Below are positions 1 through 8,267 of a stretch of DNA of 64,000 nt, piece by piece. Positions within the stretch are counted from its first letter, which is position 1. Each line of letters starts with the position of its first letter. The position numbers were made by a program, and so were the translations under genes. The notes beneath the pieces were generated by a model. It was not told the DNA's origin. It did not search any database and saw nothing but the letters and a program-made list of their open reading frames with translations. This stretch comes from Candidatus Pacearchaeota archaeon. Lineage in GTDB: Archaea; Nanoarchaeota; Nanoarchaeia; Pacearchaeales; GW2011-AR1. The DNA is taken from the NCBI GenBank assembly GCA_023228065.1, contig JALOBX010000004.1:102882-166881 (forward strand), read 5' to 3'.

Positions 1-151
1 AAGATTATTTGGATGAAATCTAATCTAAAAAATAAGAACCAAGGTCCATAATACCTCCTATTAATCTTTTCACCGCTGGTGACTAGGATCAACAAAGTTC
101 CTAATACTCTCTATTAATTAAATTTAAAAGCAAAGAATATTTCTCTTTAAA
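1..151. other. Region upstream of secY
   Basis: No complete gene is visible. The frame from base 3 reads a six-codon tail (DYLDEI) closed by TAA at 21-23, which could be the end of the preceding gene (L15 would be expected before secY in archaea), but it is too short to identify. Bases 70-82 form a small perfect hairpin (TCACC, GCT loop, GGTGA) without a following T-run on either strand. The remainder is A/T-rich and contains the secY promoter. Confidence 0.35.
123..130 (+). promoter_or_regulatory. TATA box of secY
   Basis: TTTAAAAG is centred 25.5 nt before the secY ATG, the spacing seen at most genes in this window. It predicts a leaderless or nearly leaderless transcript. Confidence 0.6.
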
Positions 152-1591
152 ATGGATTTCAGGAAGATATTTCAGTTTATTCCAGAGGTAAAAACACCGG
201 AAGAAAAAAAATTAAGTTTTAATGTAAAATTAAAATGGACACTTATAGTTCTTGCTTCCTTTTTTGTTTTAGCAAATATTCCTCTTTTTGGACTTTCTAA
301 TAATGCTCTTGAGAGATTCAAATATCTTGCGATAATCTTAGGAACAGATTTTGGAAGCATTATCTCACTAGGTATTGGACCAATTGTAATGGCTTCAGTA
401 ATTTTACAATTACTTACTGGTGGAGGTATAATAAATATTGATTTGGCAACAACAGAAGGAAAAAGATTTTTTCAGGGAATTCAAAAAATTTTGACTTTCT
501 TTTTTATAGTCTTTGAAGCAATAATTTATGTTGTAATGCAGGGACTTCAAGCAGCTCCAGGATTTGCTCCGTTACTAATATTTCAATTAGTCCTAGGTGG
601 TTTGGCAATTTTCTATATGGATGATTTAGTGCATAAATGGGGATTTGGTTCTGGAGTTAGTTTATTTATTGGAGCAGGAGCTTCGTGGCAGTTAATAACA
701 AGTGCATTTCAATTCATGGATCAGCAAGGAAGAAATTGTCTTCTTGACTTTGGGAACACTGCATGTCCAGGAAAAGTATTTGTTCTTATTCAGGCAGTAA
801 TAAACAAATATCCAATAGAGTTAATTTCTGCTGCAGGAGCAATAATTGTTACAGTACTTATTTTCCTTGCAGTTATATGGGCTCAATCGTTGAAAGTAGA
901 AGTTCCATTATCTTATGGAAGATTAAGGGGATATTCAGTAAAGTGGCCATTGTCATTTTTTTACACTTCAAACATGCCGGTGATTTTAACTGCTGCATTA
1001 CTCGTAAGCTTCCAAGTATTTGCGGGAATTATTGAAAATGCTGCGGCTCCATGTTTGGTTGTTGGAGGAACTTGTGCAGGAATTGCAAAATTTGCTTCTT
1101 ATCTTGGATTCTTAGGGCATTTTACCAACGGACAAGCTATTTCTGGATTAGCCTTCTGGATGGGTTCAACTAATCTTTTAGAATTAATAATCAGAGGAGG
1201 ATTCCTTCCAAGATATATCTTACAAGGATTGACACATACTCTTATTTACATGGCTCTATCTACAATATTTGCAATATTTTGGGTTAAGACATCTGGAATG
1301 GATTCCAAAACACAGGCACATAAAATTGCTGCATCTGGATTGCAAATAGCAGGATTTAGACAAGATGAAAGAGTTTTAGAGAGTATTTTAGACAGATATA
1401 TTATGCCCTTGACAGTAATGGGAGGAATTGCAATAGGACTTTTAGCTTCAATAACAAATCTTATGGGAGCATTGATTTCAGGAACAGCAATTCTTTTAGT
1501 AATTATGATATTTTTCCAGTTTTATCAAAGTATTGCACAACAACATCAGACAGACATGAATCCTGCATTCAGAAAATTTATGCAGGCGTAA
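152..1591 (+). CDS. secY: Preprotein translocase subunit SecY
   Basis: Central channel of the Sec translocon, which passes unfolded proteins across or into the cytoplasmic membrane together with SecE and SecBeta. The 479-residue length and about ten hydrophobic segments fit archaeal SecY. The N-terminus begins with the usual amphipathic stretch before the first membrane helix, followed by a plug-like region with LGTDFGSIISLGIGPIVMAS at about residues 63-82. The start is the ATG just downstream of a TATA box. The next gene is a DUF106 insertase, a common archaeal neighbour. Family assignment is firm. Confidence 0.96.
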   Translation: MDFRKIFQFIPEVKTPEEKKLSFNVKLKWTLIVLASFFVLANIPLFGLSNNALERFKYLAIILGTDFGSIISLGIGPIVMASVILQLLTGGGIINIDLATTEGKRFFQGIQKILTFFFIVFEAIIYVVMQGLQAAPGFAPLLIFQLVLGGLAIFYMDDLVHKWGFGSGVSLFIGAGASWQLITSAFQFMDQQGRNCLLDFGNTACPGKVFVLIQAVINKYPIELISAAGAIIVTVLIFLAVIWAQSLKVEVPLSYGRLRGYSVKWPLSFFYTSNMPVILTAALLVSFQVFAGIIENAAAPCLVVGGTCAGIAKFASYLGFLGHFTNGQAISGLAFWMGSTNLLELIIRGGFLPRYILQGLTHTLIYMALSTIFAIFWVKTSGMDSKTQAHKIAASGLQIAGFRQDERVLESILDRYIMPLTVMGGIAIGLLASITNLMGALISGTAILLVIMIFFQFYQSIAQQHQTDMNPAFRKFMQA

Positions 1592-1618
1592 AAAAAGAAT
1601 ACTTCCTATAATGATAAG

Positions 1619-1626
1619 TTTAAAAG
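1619..1626 (+). promoter_or_regulatory. TATA box of the DUF106 transcript
   Basis: TTTAAAAG is centred about 26.5 nt before the ATG of the short leader ORF at 1649, so the transcript probably starts at the leader ORF and not at the DUF106 start. Confidence 0.5.
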
Positions 1627-1648
1627 TTAAATTTGATTTAATAAAAAA

Positions 1649-1717
1649 ATGAAAAACAGGAAATTTTGCAATGTCCTCACATCTGTTGCGGATACAAAAT
1701 CAGGAGATTTTGCATAA
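1649..1717 (+). promoter_or_regulatory. Short leader ORF ahead of DUF106
   Basis: A 22-codon ORF opens at an ATG correctly spaced from the TATA box and closes at TAA 1715-1717, whose last A is the first base of the DUF106 ATG (TAATG). Its 3' end contains the Shine-Dalgarno sequence AGGAG (about 1702-1706) that would serve DUF106. The stretch CAGGAAATTTTGCA at 1657-1670 is repeated, with changes, as CAGGAGATTTTGCA at 1701-1714. Two other genes in this window, at 60816 and 62701, have leader ORFs with the same ending. A translational-coupling role is inferred; the peptide has no recognised function. Confidence 0.45.
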
Positions 1718-2259
1718 TGGATAATAACGCTAAAGGTAGTTTTATACCAATTATTCTTGTAATGGCATTTTCCTTAATTATAGCATCATATTGGGATACA
1801 ATTCCATTCATAAAAGAAGGAGTTCATAAAGTTCTTGATCCAAGCGCAGGATTTTTGCTGAATTGGAATCTGACAATAGGAATGCTGATAATTGTTTTTG
1901 CAATTACTCTTATAACAACATTAATTCAGAAATATACAACAGATCAGAAAGCGTTGAGAGAATTGAGACAAGAACAAAAACTGCTTCAGGAAGAAATGAA
2001 AAAATATAAAGATCATCCTGAAAAATTAAATGAACTTTCAAAAAAACAATTTGAATTTATTCCAAAAACTTTTAAATTAACAAGCAGAGGAATTTTATTT
2101 ACAGGTATTCCTTTTATTTTATTTTTTAGATGGTTCTATGACACCTTTGCAACAATGGGAGACCCAAAGTTTTTTGGTGTTTTAAGCTGGTTATGGTTTT
2201 ATCTTATTTCCACAGTAATATTTAGCAGTATACTTAGGAAAGTGTTAAAAGTAGTATAA
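1717..2259 (+). CDS. DUF106 / EMC3-type membrane protein insertase
   Basis: Archaeal member of the Oxa1/YidC/EMC3 superfamily, thought to help insert membrane proteins. The 180-residue protein has the family layout: an N-terminal membrane helix (about residues 10-25), a second helix (about 50-68), a charged coiled coil with KALRELRQEQKLLQEEMKK (about 76-94), then two or three C-terminal helices. A longer reading from an upstream TTG is possible, but the ATG has a Shine-Dalgarno site and overlaps the leader ORF stop. It lies directly after secY, which fits joint work in membrane insertion. A hairpin terminator follows. Confidence 0.85.
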   Translation: MDNNAKGSFIPIILVMAFSLIIASYWDTIPFIKEGVHKVLDPSAGFLLNWNLTIGMLIIVFAITLITTLIQKYTTDQKALRELRQEQKLLQEEMKKYKDHPEKLNELSKKQFEFIPKTFKLTSRGILFTGIPFILFFRWFYDTFATMGDPKFFGVLSWLWFYLISTVIFSSILRKVLKVV

Positions 2260-2260
2260 T

Positions 2261-2281
2261 AAAAACCACCCGCGGGTTTTT
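2261..2281 (+). terminator. Hairpin with T-run after DUF106
   Basis: The perfect palindrome ACCCGCGGGT is flanked by A-rich and T-rich arms (AAAAACC ... GGTTTTT), giving a G/C-rich stem that ends in a T tract just after the DUF106 stop. It is one of the few G/C-rich intergenic hairpins in the window. Confidence 0.6.
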
Positions 2282-2333
2282 ATGAATCCTGCAACCCAAC
2301 AGGAAGTTGAATTCGGAAGTTTTAAAATAACAA

Positions 2334-2343
2334 CTTTTAAAAG
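2334..2343 (+). promoter_or_regulatory. TATA box of prefoldin gene
   Basis: The perfect palindrome CTTTTAAAAG is centred 26.5 nt before the prefoldin ATG. Confidence 0.6.
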
Positions 2344-2364
2344 TGAGATTATAATCCTTTTTCT

Positions 2365-2829
2365 ATGGAAAATAACAATGAACAAGAACTTTTATTTAAG
2401 TTCAGCATGTATGAAAGACAAATAAGAGAGCTTCAGCAACAGATAGAAGCAGTTAATAGAGGAATACTTGATTTAAATTCATTAAATCTCGGACTGGACG
2501 AACTTGTTGGAAGCAAAGACAAGGAAATATTTGCACCAATGGGAAGAGGAATTTTCGTAAAGGCAAAATTGCTTTCTGAAGAACTTAATGTTGATATTGG
2601 TAATGGAAATTTCGTAAAAAAAAGCATTCCTGCAACAAAAGAACTTGTCGGAGAGCAGATAAATAAGTTAGCACAAATCAAAAAAGAATTAGAAGATAAT
2701 TTTGAAGAAATTGGAAAAGAAGTTACAGCAATGATGGGCGGATGTCAGGAACATTCATGCGGTTGCAAAGAAAATGGAGAATGCAATTGTGAAGAAGGAA
2801 AAGAATGTGAGTGTGGGAAAGAGGATTAA
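2365..2829 (+). CDS. pfdA: Prefoldin subunit alpha with Cys-rich tail
   Basis: Subunit of the hexameric chaperone prefoldin, which holds unfolded proteins for the thermosome. Residues 1-120 show the alpha pattern: an N-terminal coiled coil (YERQIRELQQQIEAVNRGI), a central beta region with APMGRGIFVKAKL (about 57-69), and a C-terminal coiled coil. The last 28 residues are not typical: seven cysteines at 127, 132, 134, 140, 142, 148 and 150, arranged as repeated C-x-C pairs five residues apart, with a His at 130. This looks like a metal-binding or redox tail. The gene has its own promoter and converges on the next gene. The core assignment is firm; the tail function is unknown. Confidence 0.88.
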   Translation: MENNNEQELLFKFSMYERQIRELQQQIEAVNRGILDLNSLNLGLDELVGSKDKEIFAPMGRGIFVKAKLLSEELNVDIGNGNFVKKSIPATKELVGEQINKLAQIKKELEDNFEEIGKEVTAMMGGCQEHSCGCKENGECNCEEGKECECGKED

Positions 2830-2837
2830 TTCTCAAA

Positions 2838-3662
2838 CTAATATAATTTTAAAATATGCCCAAGAACCATTTCTCTTACTGAGCTTCCCTTAACAAGTTT
2901 ATTTGTATCTTGAGAATTTTCTATTGAAGTCTTTAGCCACTCATTAAATTCATCTAAATTTTTTCCTTTAAATTCTGGAAGAAGAGTATAACTTGAACCA
3001 ACTGAAATCGGAGAAATAATTTTTTTAATTAAACCTTCTTTTGGACATCTATGCCCTCCACTCACAGCAATTGCACCTATATTATGAATGTTATTTAAAT
3101 TAAAAAAAAAGCCACCCTTGACAAAATTGTTATAAAACTTTTCAGCATTTTTATTTGCCCCTATTAAAATTGCTGTACTACTTGAATGAACTATTACCCC
3201 ACTAAGATAACTTAAATAGTGGATGGGGAGATTTATTTGTTCTGAGCAAGAGGGAAGATTTAGAATATTAATTGTATTCAGATTACTAAGAAATTTGTTA
3301 TTCATTTCATTCAAATTTTCTCCAAAAGGAATATTAAAAATTAAATAAGTTAACTTTTTTCCATCAAACTGGCTATTAATCTCTTGTGATTTAACAAACC
3401 AAATTTTATGTTTATTATCTTGGAAAACTCTTCCATCACCCAATGGAGTAATTGAACCAGACTTTTTTGCAAGTTCATAAAGTTCTTCAAACCTGTATTC
3501 CGGACCAAGAGGATTATCAGGACCTCGTGCATTTGGAATTCCTACAACGCCGCCCTTACCCAATTTATCATAAGATTGTTTTACAAATTGTTCATAATTA
3601 ATTTCATAGGGGCCATTCACTTTTCTTCTTCCACCCCAGTGTTTTAAATCTGCTTTTATCAT
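2838..3662 (-). CDS. PHP-domain-like protein, function unknown
   Basis: A 274-residue protein that resembles PHP-family phosphoesterases only in outline: it opens with MIKADLKH, where PHP proteins have DLHxH, carries KSQEI near residue 92 where the family has a metal-binding Glu, and ends with SGGHR near the place of the usual S-D-x-H. Several canonical metal ligands are therefore missing or moved. A longer reading from 3716 is open, but the ATG at 3662 is 27.5 nt from a TTTAAA box and avoids overlap with the upstream gene. It could be a degenerate or repurposed PHP protein; catalytic function is unproven. Confidence 0.6.
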   Translation of the reverse strand: MIKADLKHWGGRRKVNGPYEINYEQFVKQSYDKLGKGGVVGIPNARGPDNPLGPEYRFEELYELAKKSGSITPLGDGRVFQDNKHKIWFVKSQEINSQFDGKKLTYLIFNIPFGENLNEMNNKFLSNLNTINILNLPSCSEQINLPIHYLSYLSGVIVHSSSTAILIGANKNAEKFYNNFVKGGFFFNLNNIHNIGAIAVSGGHRCPKEGLIKKIISPISVGSSYTLLPEFKGKNLDEFNEWLKTSIENSQDTNKLVKGSSVREMVLGHILKLY

Positions 3663-3705
3663 AAAACTACTAACAAAGAATCTATTTTTAAAGATTATTA
3701 TAAAA

Positions 3706-4521
3706 TTATTTTCCAACCCTCTTCACAAACCCTTCATATTTCATAACACCAATCTCTGTGACAATTCCTGAAATATATTTCTTGGGAACAAATTCAAATG
3801 CAGGATTTTTTATCTTGACATCTTTGGGAGCGCGATTCCAGACTTCATTCAGACTCCTGTTTTCTATTGGAACTTTCTTTTTTGTAAATTTCCAAGAGTC
3901 TGCAATTATATACAAGGGAATTTTATGAGCGTGTGCAAGTTCTGCAAGCATTCCACTCCCGACTTTGTTAATTATTCCGTTGAGAAGAAGAGCATCTGCC
4001 CCCAAAAATATTTTGTTGACATAAATTTTATCCCTCTTATTTTCCTTTTCAACGGCAAGAGCCATTGCAGAGTCAATAAACATTGTTACTTTTATTCCTG
4101 CTTTCCTTAATTCATTTGCTGTTTTTCTTCCCTGAAATAATGGGCGAGTTTCTGTATTATAAACCTGAAATCTTTTTCCTTTCTTTTTTGCATGAATTAA
4201 AGCATTAGAGACATTAGTAGAATGACAATGAGTAAAAATAATTTCATTATTTTTTATTAATTTTAAAGCATGTTTGTTGATTAAATCCTGCGAAGAATTA
4301 AAATGTGAAACAATTTCTTTGTAATCTTTTTTTTGAGTAAGAATCAAAACTTTTTCCAGCATAGGTTCTGTAGGACGGAGAGAAAGAAGTTTTTTTATTG
4401 ATTTTTTTGTTGGAACTAATGAATAAGCATATAATGCTGCCTTTGCAACATTCCTTGCTCCCTGAATTTTAATTTTTTTTATATCTTCAGCTATTTTGTT
4501 AAACCTCTTTTTATTATTCAT
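3706..4521 (-). CDS. Ribose-1,5-bisphosphate isomerase / eIF2B-like protein
   Basis: Member of the eIF2B alpha/MtnA/R15P-isomerase superfamily, 271 residues. The isomerase-type catalytic residues are visible: Cys99 in THCHST and Asp176 in FLGADALLLNG, with sugar-phosphate-binding ETRP at 124-127 and an N-terminal GAR at 21-23. Translation-factor homologues usually lack the Cys, so an archaeal AMP-degradation enzyme (with AMP phosphorylase and type III RuBisCO) is more likely than an initiation factor. The partner enzymes are not in this window. It is divergent from the SpoIIM-like gene and shares one promoter box with it. Confidence 0.78.
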   Translation of the reverse strand: MNNKKRFNKIAEDIKKIKIQGARNVAKAALYAYSLVPTKKSIKKLLSLRPTEPMLEKVLILTQKKDYKEIVSHFNSSQDLINKHALKLIKNNEIIFTHCHSTNVSNALIHAKKKGKRFQVYNTETRPLFQGRKTANELRKAGIKVTMFIDSAMALAVEKENKRDKIYVNKIFLGADALLLNGIINKVGSGMLAELAHAHKIPLYIIADSWKFTKKKVPIENRSLNEVWNRAPKDVKIKNPAFEFVPKKYISGIVTEIGVMKYEGFVKRVGK

Positions 4522-4542
4522 ATCATATAAAAAACATTAAAG

Positions 4543-4550
4543 TTTAAAAA
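4543..4550. promoter_or_regulatory. Shared bidirectional TATA box
   Basis: TTTAAAAA is the only good box between two divergent ATGs 51 nt apart. The TTTAAA core is centred 24.5 nt from the minus-strand ATG (4521) and 26.5 nt from the plus-strand ATG (4572), so it fits both transcripts. Confidence 0.55.
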
Positions 4551-4571
4551 ATCTCTTTTCTGTATAATGGA

Positions 4572-5432
4572 ATGTTAGAATCCCTAATTAACCCAAAAAG
4601 AGCTGAAAAGGGTCCTTGGAGAATGTTTTTTATAGGACTTTTATATGCATCACTTTCATTATTGATGGTTCATTTTTTATTCAAAGCAGATCCTGTTTTA
4701 TCTAGATTTTCTGGATTAATGGTAGTTCTTTTTTGTGTTATGTTTTCTCTTCCATTTATGTATTATTCAATAAAAAATGAAGAACAAGAGGACGAAGAAG
4801 TAGAAGGATTTTGGGGAGTTTGGAAAGTACATAGTGATGCGATATATGCATTTATGTGGCTTTTCCTTGGATTCATAGTAGCTTTTTCTTTTTGGTATAT
4901 AGTTTTACAAAATTCAAATTTATTAAATGCACAAATAGAAACATATTGTAATATAAACAGCCCAGGAGAAATCAAAACTTGCGTGGAAGAATATTCTTTT
5001 CAAAGCCGAACGATTTCAACAAATGCATTAAGTAATGGGACTCGATTTATTTCAATAATTGGAAATAATATTGGTGTTATGATCTTCACATTGATTTTTT
5101 CCTTGATATTTGGTGCAGGAGCTATATTTGTTCTCGCATGGAATGCTAGCGTCATTTCTGCAGCAATAGGAATTTTCACAAACTATAGTGTAAGAGAAAT
5201 TCCTTTGGGATTATTGAGATATATGATTCATGGATTTCCAGAAATTGCAGCATACTTTATAACTGCTCTTGCTGGAGGAATATTCGGGGTGGGAATTATT
5301 AGAAATGGAATAGGAAATAAAAAATTCGTAAAAGTATTAATGAACATAACTTTCTTGCTTGGAATAGCTATTGTTATTTTAGTTATTGCTGCAGTTATAG
5401 AAGTATATTTTACCCCCCTATTGTTTCGATAG
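4572..5432 (+). CDS. SpoIIM-family (DUF95) integral membrane protein
   Basis: A 286-residue multi-pass membrane protein of the stage II sporulation protein M superfamily, common in archaea that do not sporulate. There are about seven hydrophobic segments; the family-typical region with GLLRYMIHGFPEIAAYFITA lies near residues 213-232. An extracytoplasmic loop with two cysteines (about 121-135) could form a disulfide. Role unknown; members are suspected to act in membrane organisation. The TATA box 26 nt upstream supports the start. Confidence 0.78.
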   Translation: MLESLINPKRAEKGPWRMFFIGLLYASLSLLMVHFLFKADPVLSRFSGLMVVLFCVMFSLPFMYYSIKNEEQEDEEVEGFWGVWKVHSDAIYAFMWLFLGFIVAFSFWYIVLQNSNLLNAQIETYCNINSPGEIKTCVEEYSFQSRTISTNALSNGTRFISIIGNNIGVMIFTLIFSLIFGAGAIFVLAWNASVISAAIGIFTNYSVREIPLGLLRYMIHGFPEIAAYFITALAGGIFGVGIIRNGIGNKKFVKVLMNITFLLGIAIVILVIAAVIEVYFTPLLFR

Positions 5433-5477
5433 ATACATAATATTTAAATAGGATTTTTAGTTTTCTTTTTAAATCAT

Positions 5478-8267
5478 ATGGAAGAAATAGGTGCAATTAA
5501 TTTAGAAAAAGTAGATTCTTTTTCAAGCAAAGATATAGAAAAAAGGAAAAAAGATATAATCAATTTTCTTAAGAAAAAAAAGGATTGGATAGTTTATGCA
5601 ATTTTAGCATTTATAATTTCAATTAGCGTTTTTATAAGGACGAGACCAATTCCGAGGCTTAAGGATGTTACAACAGGAACATGGACATTGGGGCCTGATT
5701 TAGATCCTTTCTTATTCTTAAGATGGGCTAAATATATTGCAGAACATGGAAAATTATTTATTATAGATACCATGAGATATATTCCTCTTGCAGATATTTG
5801 CTCTGGAGAAGCGTGTATTCCTGTAAATACAAGAGGAGAAACAATACTTCTTCCATATTTAATTGCTTATCTTAGCAAATTTTTATCTTTTTTTGACAAG
5901 GATGTAACTGTAACCTATGCAGCAATAATATTTCCTGTAATTTTTGCAGCTCTTACTGCACTTGCTTTCTTTTTATTTGCACGAAAATTATTCTACAAAG
6001 AAAGGAAAAATATTGCAAATATAATTGCATTAATTGCTACTGCTTTTTTTGTATTAATTCCATCTTTACTTCCAAGAACTATTGCAGGAATTCCAGAAAA
6101 AGAATCTGCTGCTTTCTTTTTTATATTCATGGGACTATACTTCTTATTAGAATCTTTTACTTCTGAAAAATTAAAAAGAGGAATAATTTTCGCAGTTCTT
6201 TCTGGAATCACAACAGGAGCTTTAGCATTAATATGGGGAGGAATTGAATATATCTTAATAACTATTGCAGGAGTTATTTTACTTGCATTTTTATTCGGAA
6301 AAATTGATGAAAAAAGATTTTATTTATTTGGGTTGTGGATTCTTGGTTTTATCTTGAGCACAATGCCTTTTTCAGTGAGATATTCACTGCAAAGCTTGTT
6401 AACTTCTCTTTCTACAGAATTAATTTTCATGGTTTTCTTCATAATGCTAATTGATTTTGTATTATTCAAAAAAAGATTAATCAAAATTCCTGAAAAGATC
6501 ACTAACAAATTGCCGCATCAAATAATTTCATTAATTATAGCCAGTATTTTATTGGTTATAGTTGCATCTGCGGTATTTGGAATTTCTTTCATCCCAGATA
6601 GAATAAGCACAATAATTGATCAAACAATTCAACCATTAAACAGAGGGAGATTTAGTGTTACTGTTGCAGAAAATAAACAGCCATATTTCACAAGCGACTG
6701 GGCAGGGGAATTCGGCCCTGTAGTTTTTAATATTCCAATCTATTTCTGGTTATTTTTTGCTGGAGCTGTTTTTTTATTTGGATATCTTATAAAACCATTA
6801 AATAAAAAAGAAAAAAAGATTTTGATTATTAGTTATATTATATTTTTAAGCTGTTTGATTTTTAGTAAATATGCACCACATCCAAATTTGTTAGATGGAG
6901 AAGGCCCATTAAGCTTACTTGTTTATTTTGGTGGTTTTTTATTATTTATTGGAAGTTTTGGATACATTTATTATAAAAGGTATAAAAATAAAGAATTTTC
7001 TATCTTTAATGATTTTAATTTTGCATATATTCTTTATTTTATTTTACTAACTGTGAGCATCATCGGAGCAAGAGGAGCAATAAGATTTATTATGATTTTG
7101 GGGGCAGTCAGTCCAATTACTATTGCATTCCTTTTAGTAAAAATTCCCCAGAAGTATTTTAAAGAGGAAGAAGATACTAAAAAATTATTTATTGGATTAA
7201 TTTGTATAATTCTCTTGATATCATCAGCGTTTACATTATGGACATATTACAATAGTGATAGAGCAATGGCAGAAAATTATGTACCAAATTTTTATACAAA
7301 TCAGTGGCAAAAAGCAATGGCTTGGGTAAGAGAGAGCACTCCGACAAATGCAGTTTTTGCACATTGGTGGGATTATGGTTATTGGGTACAATCTATAGGA
7401 GAAAGAGCAACAATTCTAGACGGAGGAAATGCTATTGGATATTGGAATTATTTTATGGGCAGACATGTCCTTACAGGGAACAATGAAAGAGAAGCATTAG
7501 ACTTTCTTTATGCACATAAAGGAACTCATCTTTTGATTGATTCTACAGATATAGGGAAATATCCTGCATTCTCAAGCATTGGTTCTGATGCAAATTATGA
7601 TAGATATTCTTGGATACCAACAATTTTTGTAGATTCTAAACAGACTCAAGAAACAAAAGACGGGACAATTTATGTTTATCCTATTGGAAATGCCCTCGAC
7701 GAAGATATTATCCTTAATCAGGAAGGTACAGAAATTTTATTGCCTTCGGGAAATACAATAGTCGCAGCAATAGCTGTGCAAAAAAATACACAAGGAGAAG
7801 CAACCCAACCAATCATATTTTTTGTTTATAATGGCAAACAGTATCAGGAAAAATTAAGATATATTTTTAGAGATGGAGAATTACAAGATTTTAATTCAGG
7901 ATTAGATGCAGGCTTGTTTTTATTTCCACAAATAGAACTACAAAATGAAGGAATAAAAGTTCTTGAAGATGGAGCAGCATTTTACCTTAGCAAAAGAGTC
8001 ATAAATTCTAGATTAGCAAGATTATATTTATTTAACGAAAAAACAAATTATTTTAACCTTATTCATTCCGAAGATAATTTAATAGTGGAAGAATTAAAAA
8101 AACAGGGAGTAAATATTGGAGAGTTTGTTTTCTATCCTGGAGTCGGAATGCAAGGACCGATAAAAATTTGGGAAATAAATTACCCAGAAAATATGAAGAT
8201 TAATGAAAGTTTCTTAAGTACAGATTACCCAGAAGAATTAGCTACAGTTATGCCCGGAGGGTATTAA
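5478..8267 (+). CDS. aglB: Oligosaccharyltransferase AglB (STT3)
   Basis: Catalytic subunit of archaeal N-glycosylation: it transfers a lipid-linked oligosaccharide to Asn in N-x-S/T sequons outside the membrane. The 929-residue protein has an N-terminal membrane domain of roughly 13 helices, an acidic DLDP motif in the first external loop (about residues 75-78), and the STT3 signature WWDYG at 630-634 at the start of the soluble C-terminal domain. The first residues are an acidic/basic cytoplasmic tail. It is followed without a gap by a GlcNAc-1-phosphate transferase, so the enzyme that starts the lipid-linked glycan and the one that uses it are in one operon. Confidence 0.95.
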   Translation: MEEIGAINLEKVDSFSSKDIEKRKKDIINFLKKKKDWIVYAILAFIISISVFIRTRPIPRLKDVTTGTWTLGPDLDPFLFLRWAKYIAEHGKLFIIDTMRYIPLADICSGEACIPVNTRGETILLPYLIAYLSKFLSFFDKDVTVTYAAIIFPVIFAALTALAFFLFARKLFYKERKNIANIIALIATAFFVLIPSLLPRTIAGIPEKESAAFFFIFMGLYFLLESFTSEKLKRGIIFAVLSGITTGALALIWGGIEYILITIAGVILLAFLFGKIDEKRFYLFGLWILGFILSTMPFSVRYSLQSLLTSLSTELIFMVFFIMLIDFVLFKKRLIKIPEKITNKLPHQIISLIIASILLVIVASAVFGISFIPDRISTIIDQTIQPLNRGRFSVTVAENKQPYFTSDWAGEFGPVVFNIPIYFWLFFAGAVFLFGYLIKPLNKKEKKILIISYIIFLSCLIFSKYAPHPNLLDGEGPLSLLVYFGGFLLFIGSFGYIYYKRYKNKEFSIFNDFNFAYILYFILLTVSIIGARGAIRFIMILGAVSPITIAFLLVKIPQKYFKEEEDTKKLFIGLICIILLISSAFTLWTYYNSDRAMAENYVPNFYTNQWQKAMAWVRESTPTNAVFAHWWDYGYWVQSIGERATILDGGNAIGYWNYFMGRHVLTGNNEREALDFLYAHKGTHLLIDSTDIGKYPAFSSIGSDANYDRYSWIPTIFVDSKQTQETKDGTIYVYPIGNALDEDIILNQEGTEILLPSGNTIVAAIAVQKNTQGEATQPIIFFVYNGKQYQEKLRYIFRDGELQDFNSGLDAGLFLFPQIELQNEGIKVLEDGAAFYLSKRVINSRLARLYLFNEKTNYFNLIHSEDNLIVEELKKQGVNIGEFVFYPGVGMQGPIKIWEINYPENMKINESFLSTDYPEELATVMPGGY

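Noticed and set aside
70..82. Hairpin before secY as terminator
   Set aside because: The stem is only five pairs and no T-run follows on either strand.
763..1035. A 90-codon frame inside secY
   Set aside because: It overlaps in another frame a clear SecY coding region and has no start signals.
2282..2364. A possible short leader ORF before prefoldin (from the ATG at 2282)
   Set aside because: The frame runs past the prefoldin start out of phase and lies upstream of the TATA box at 2334, so it is not on the prefoldin transcript.
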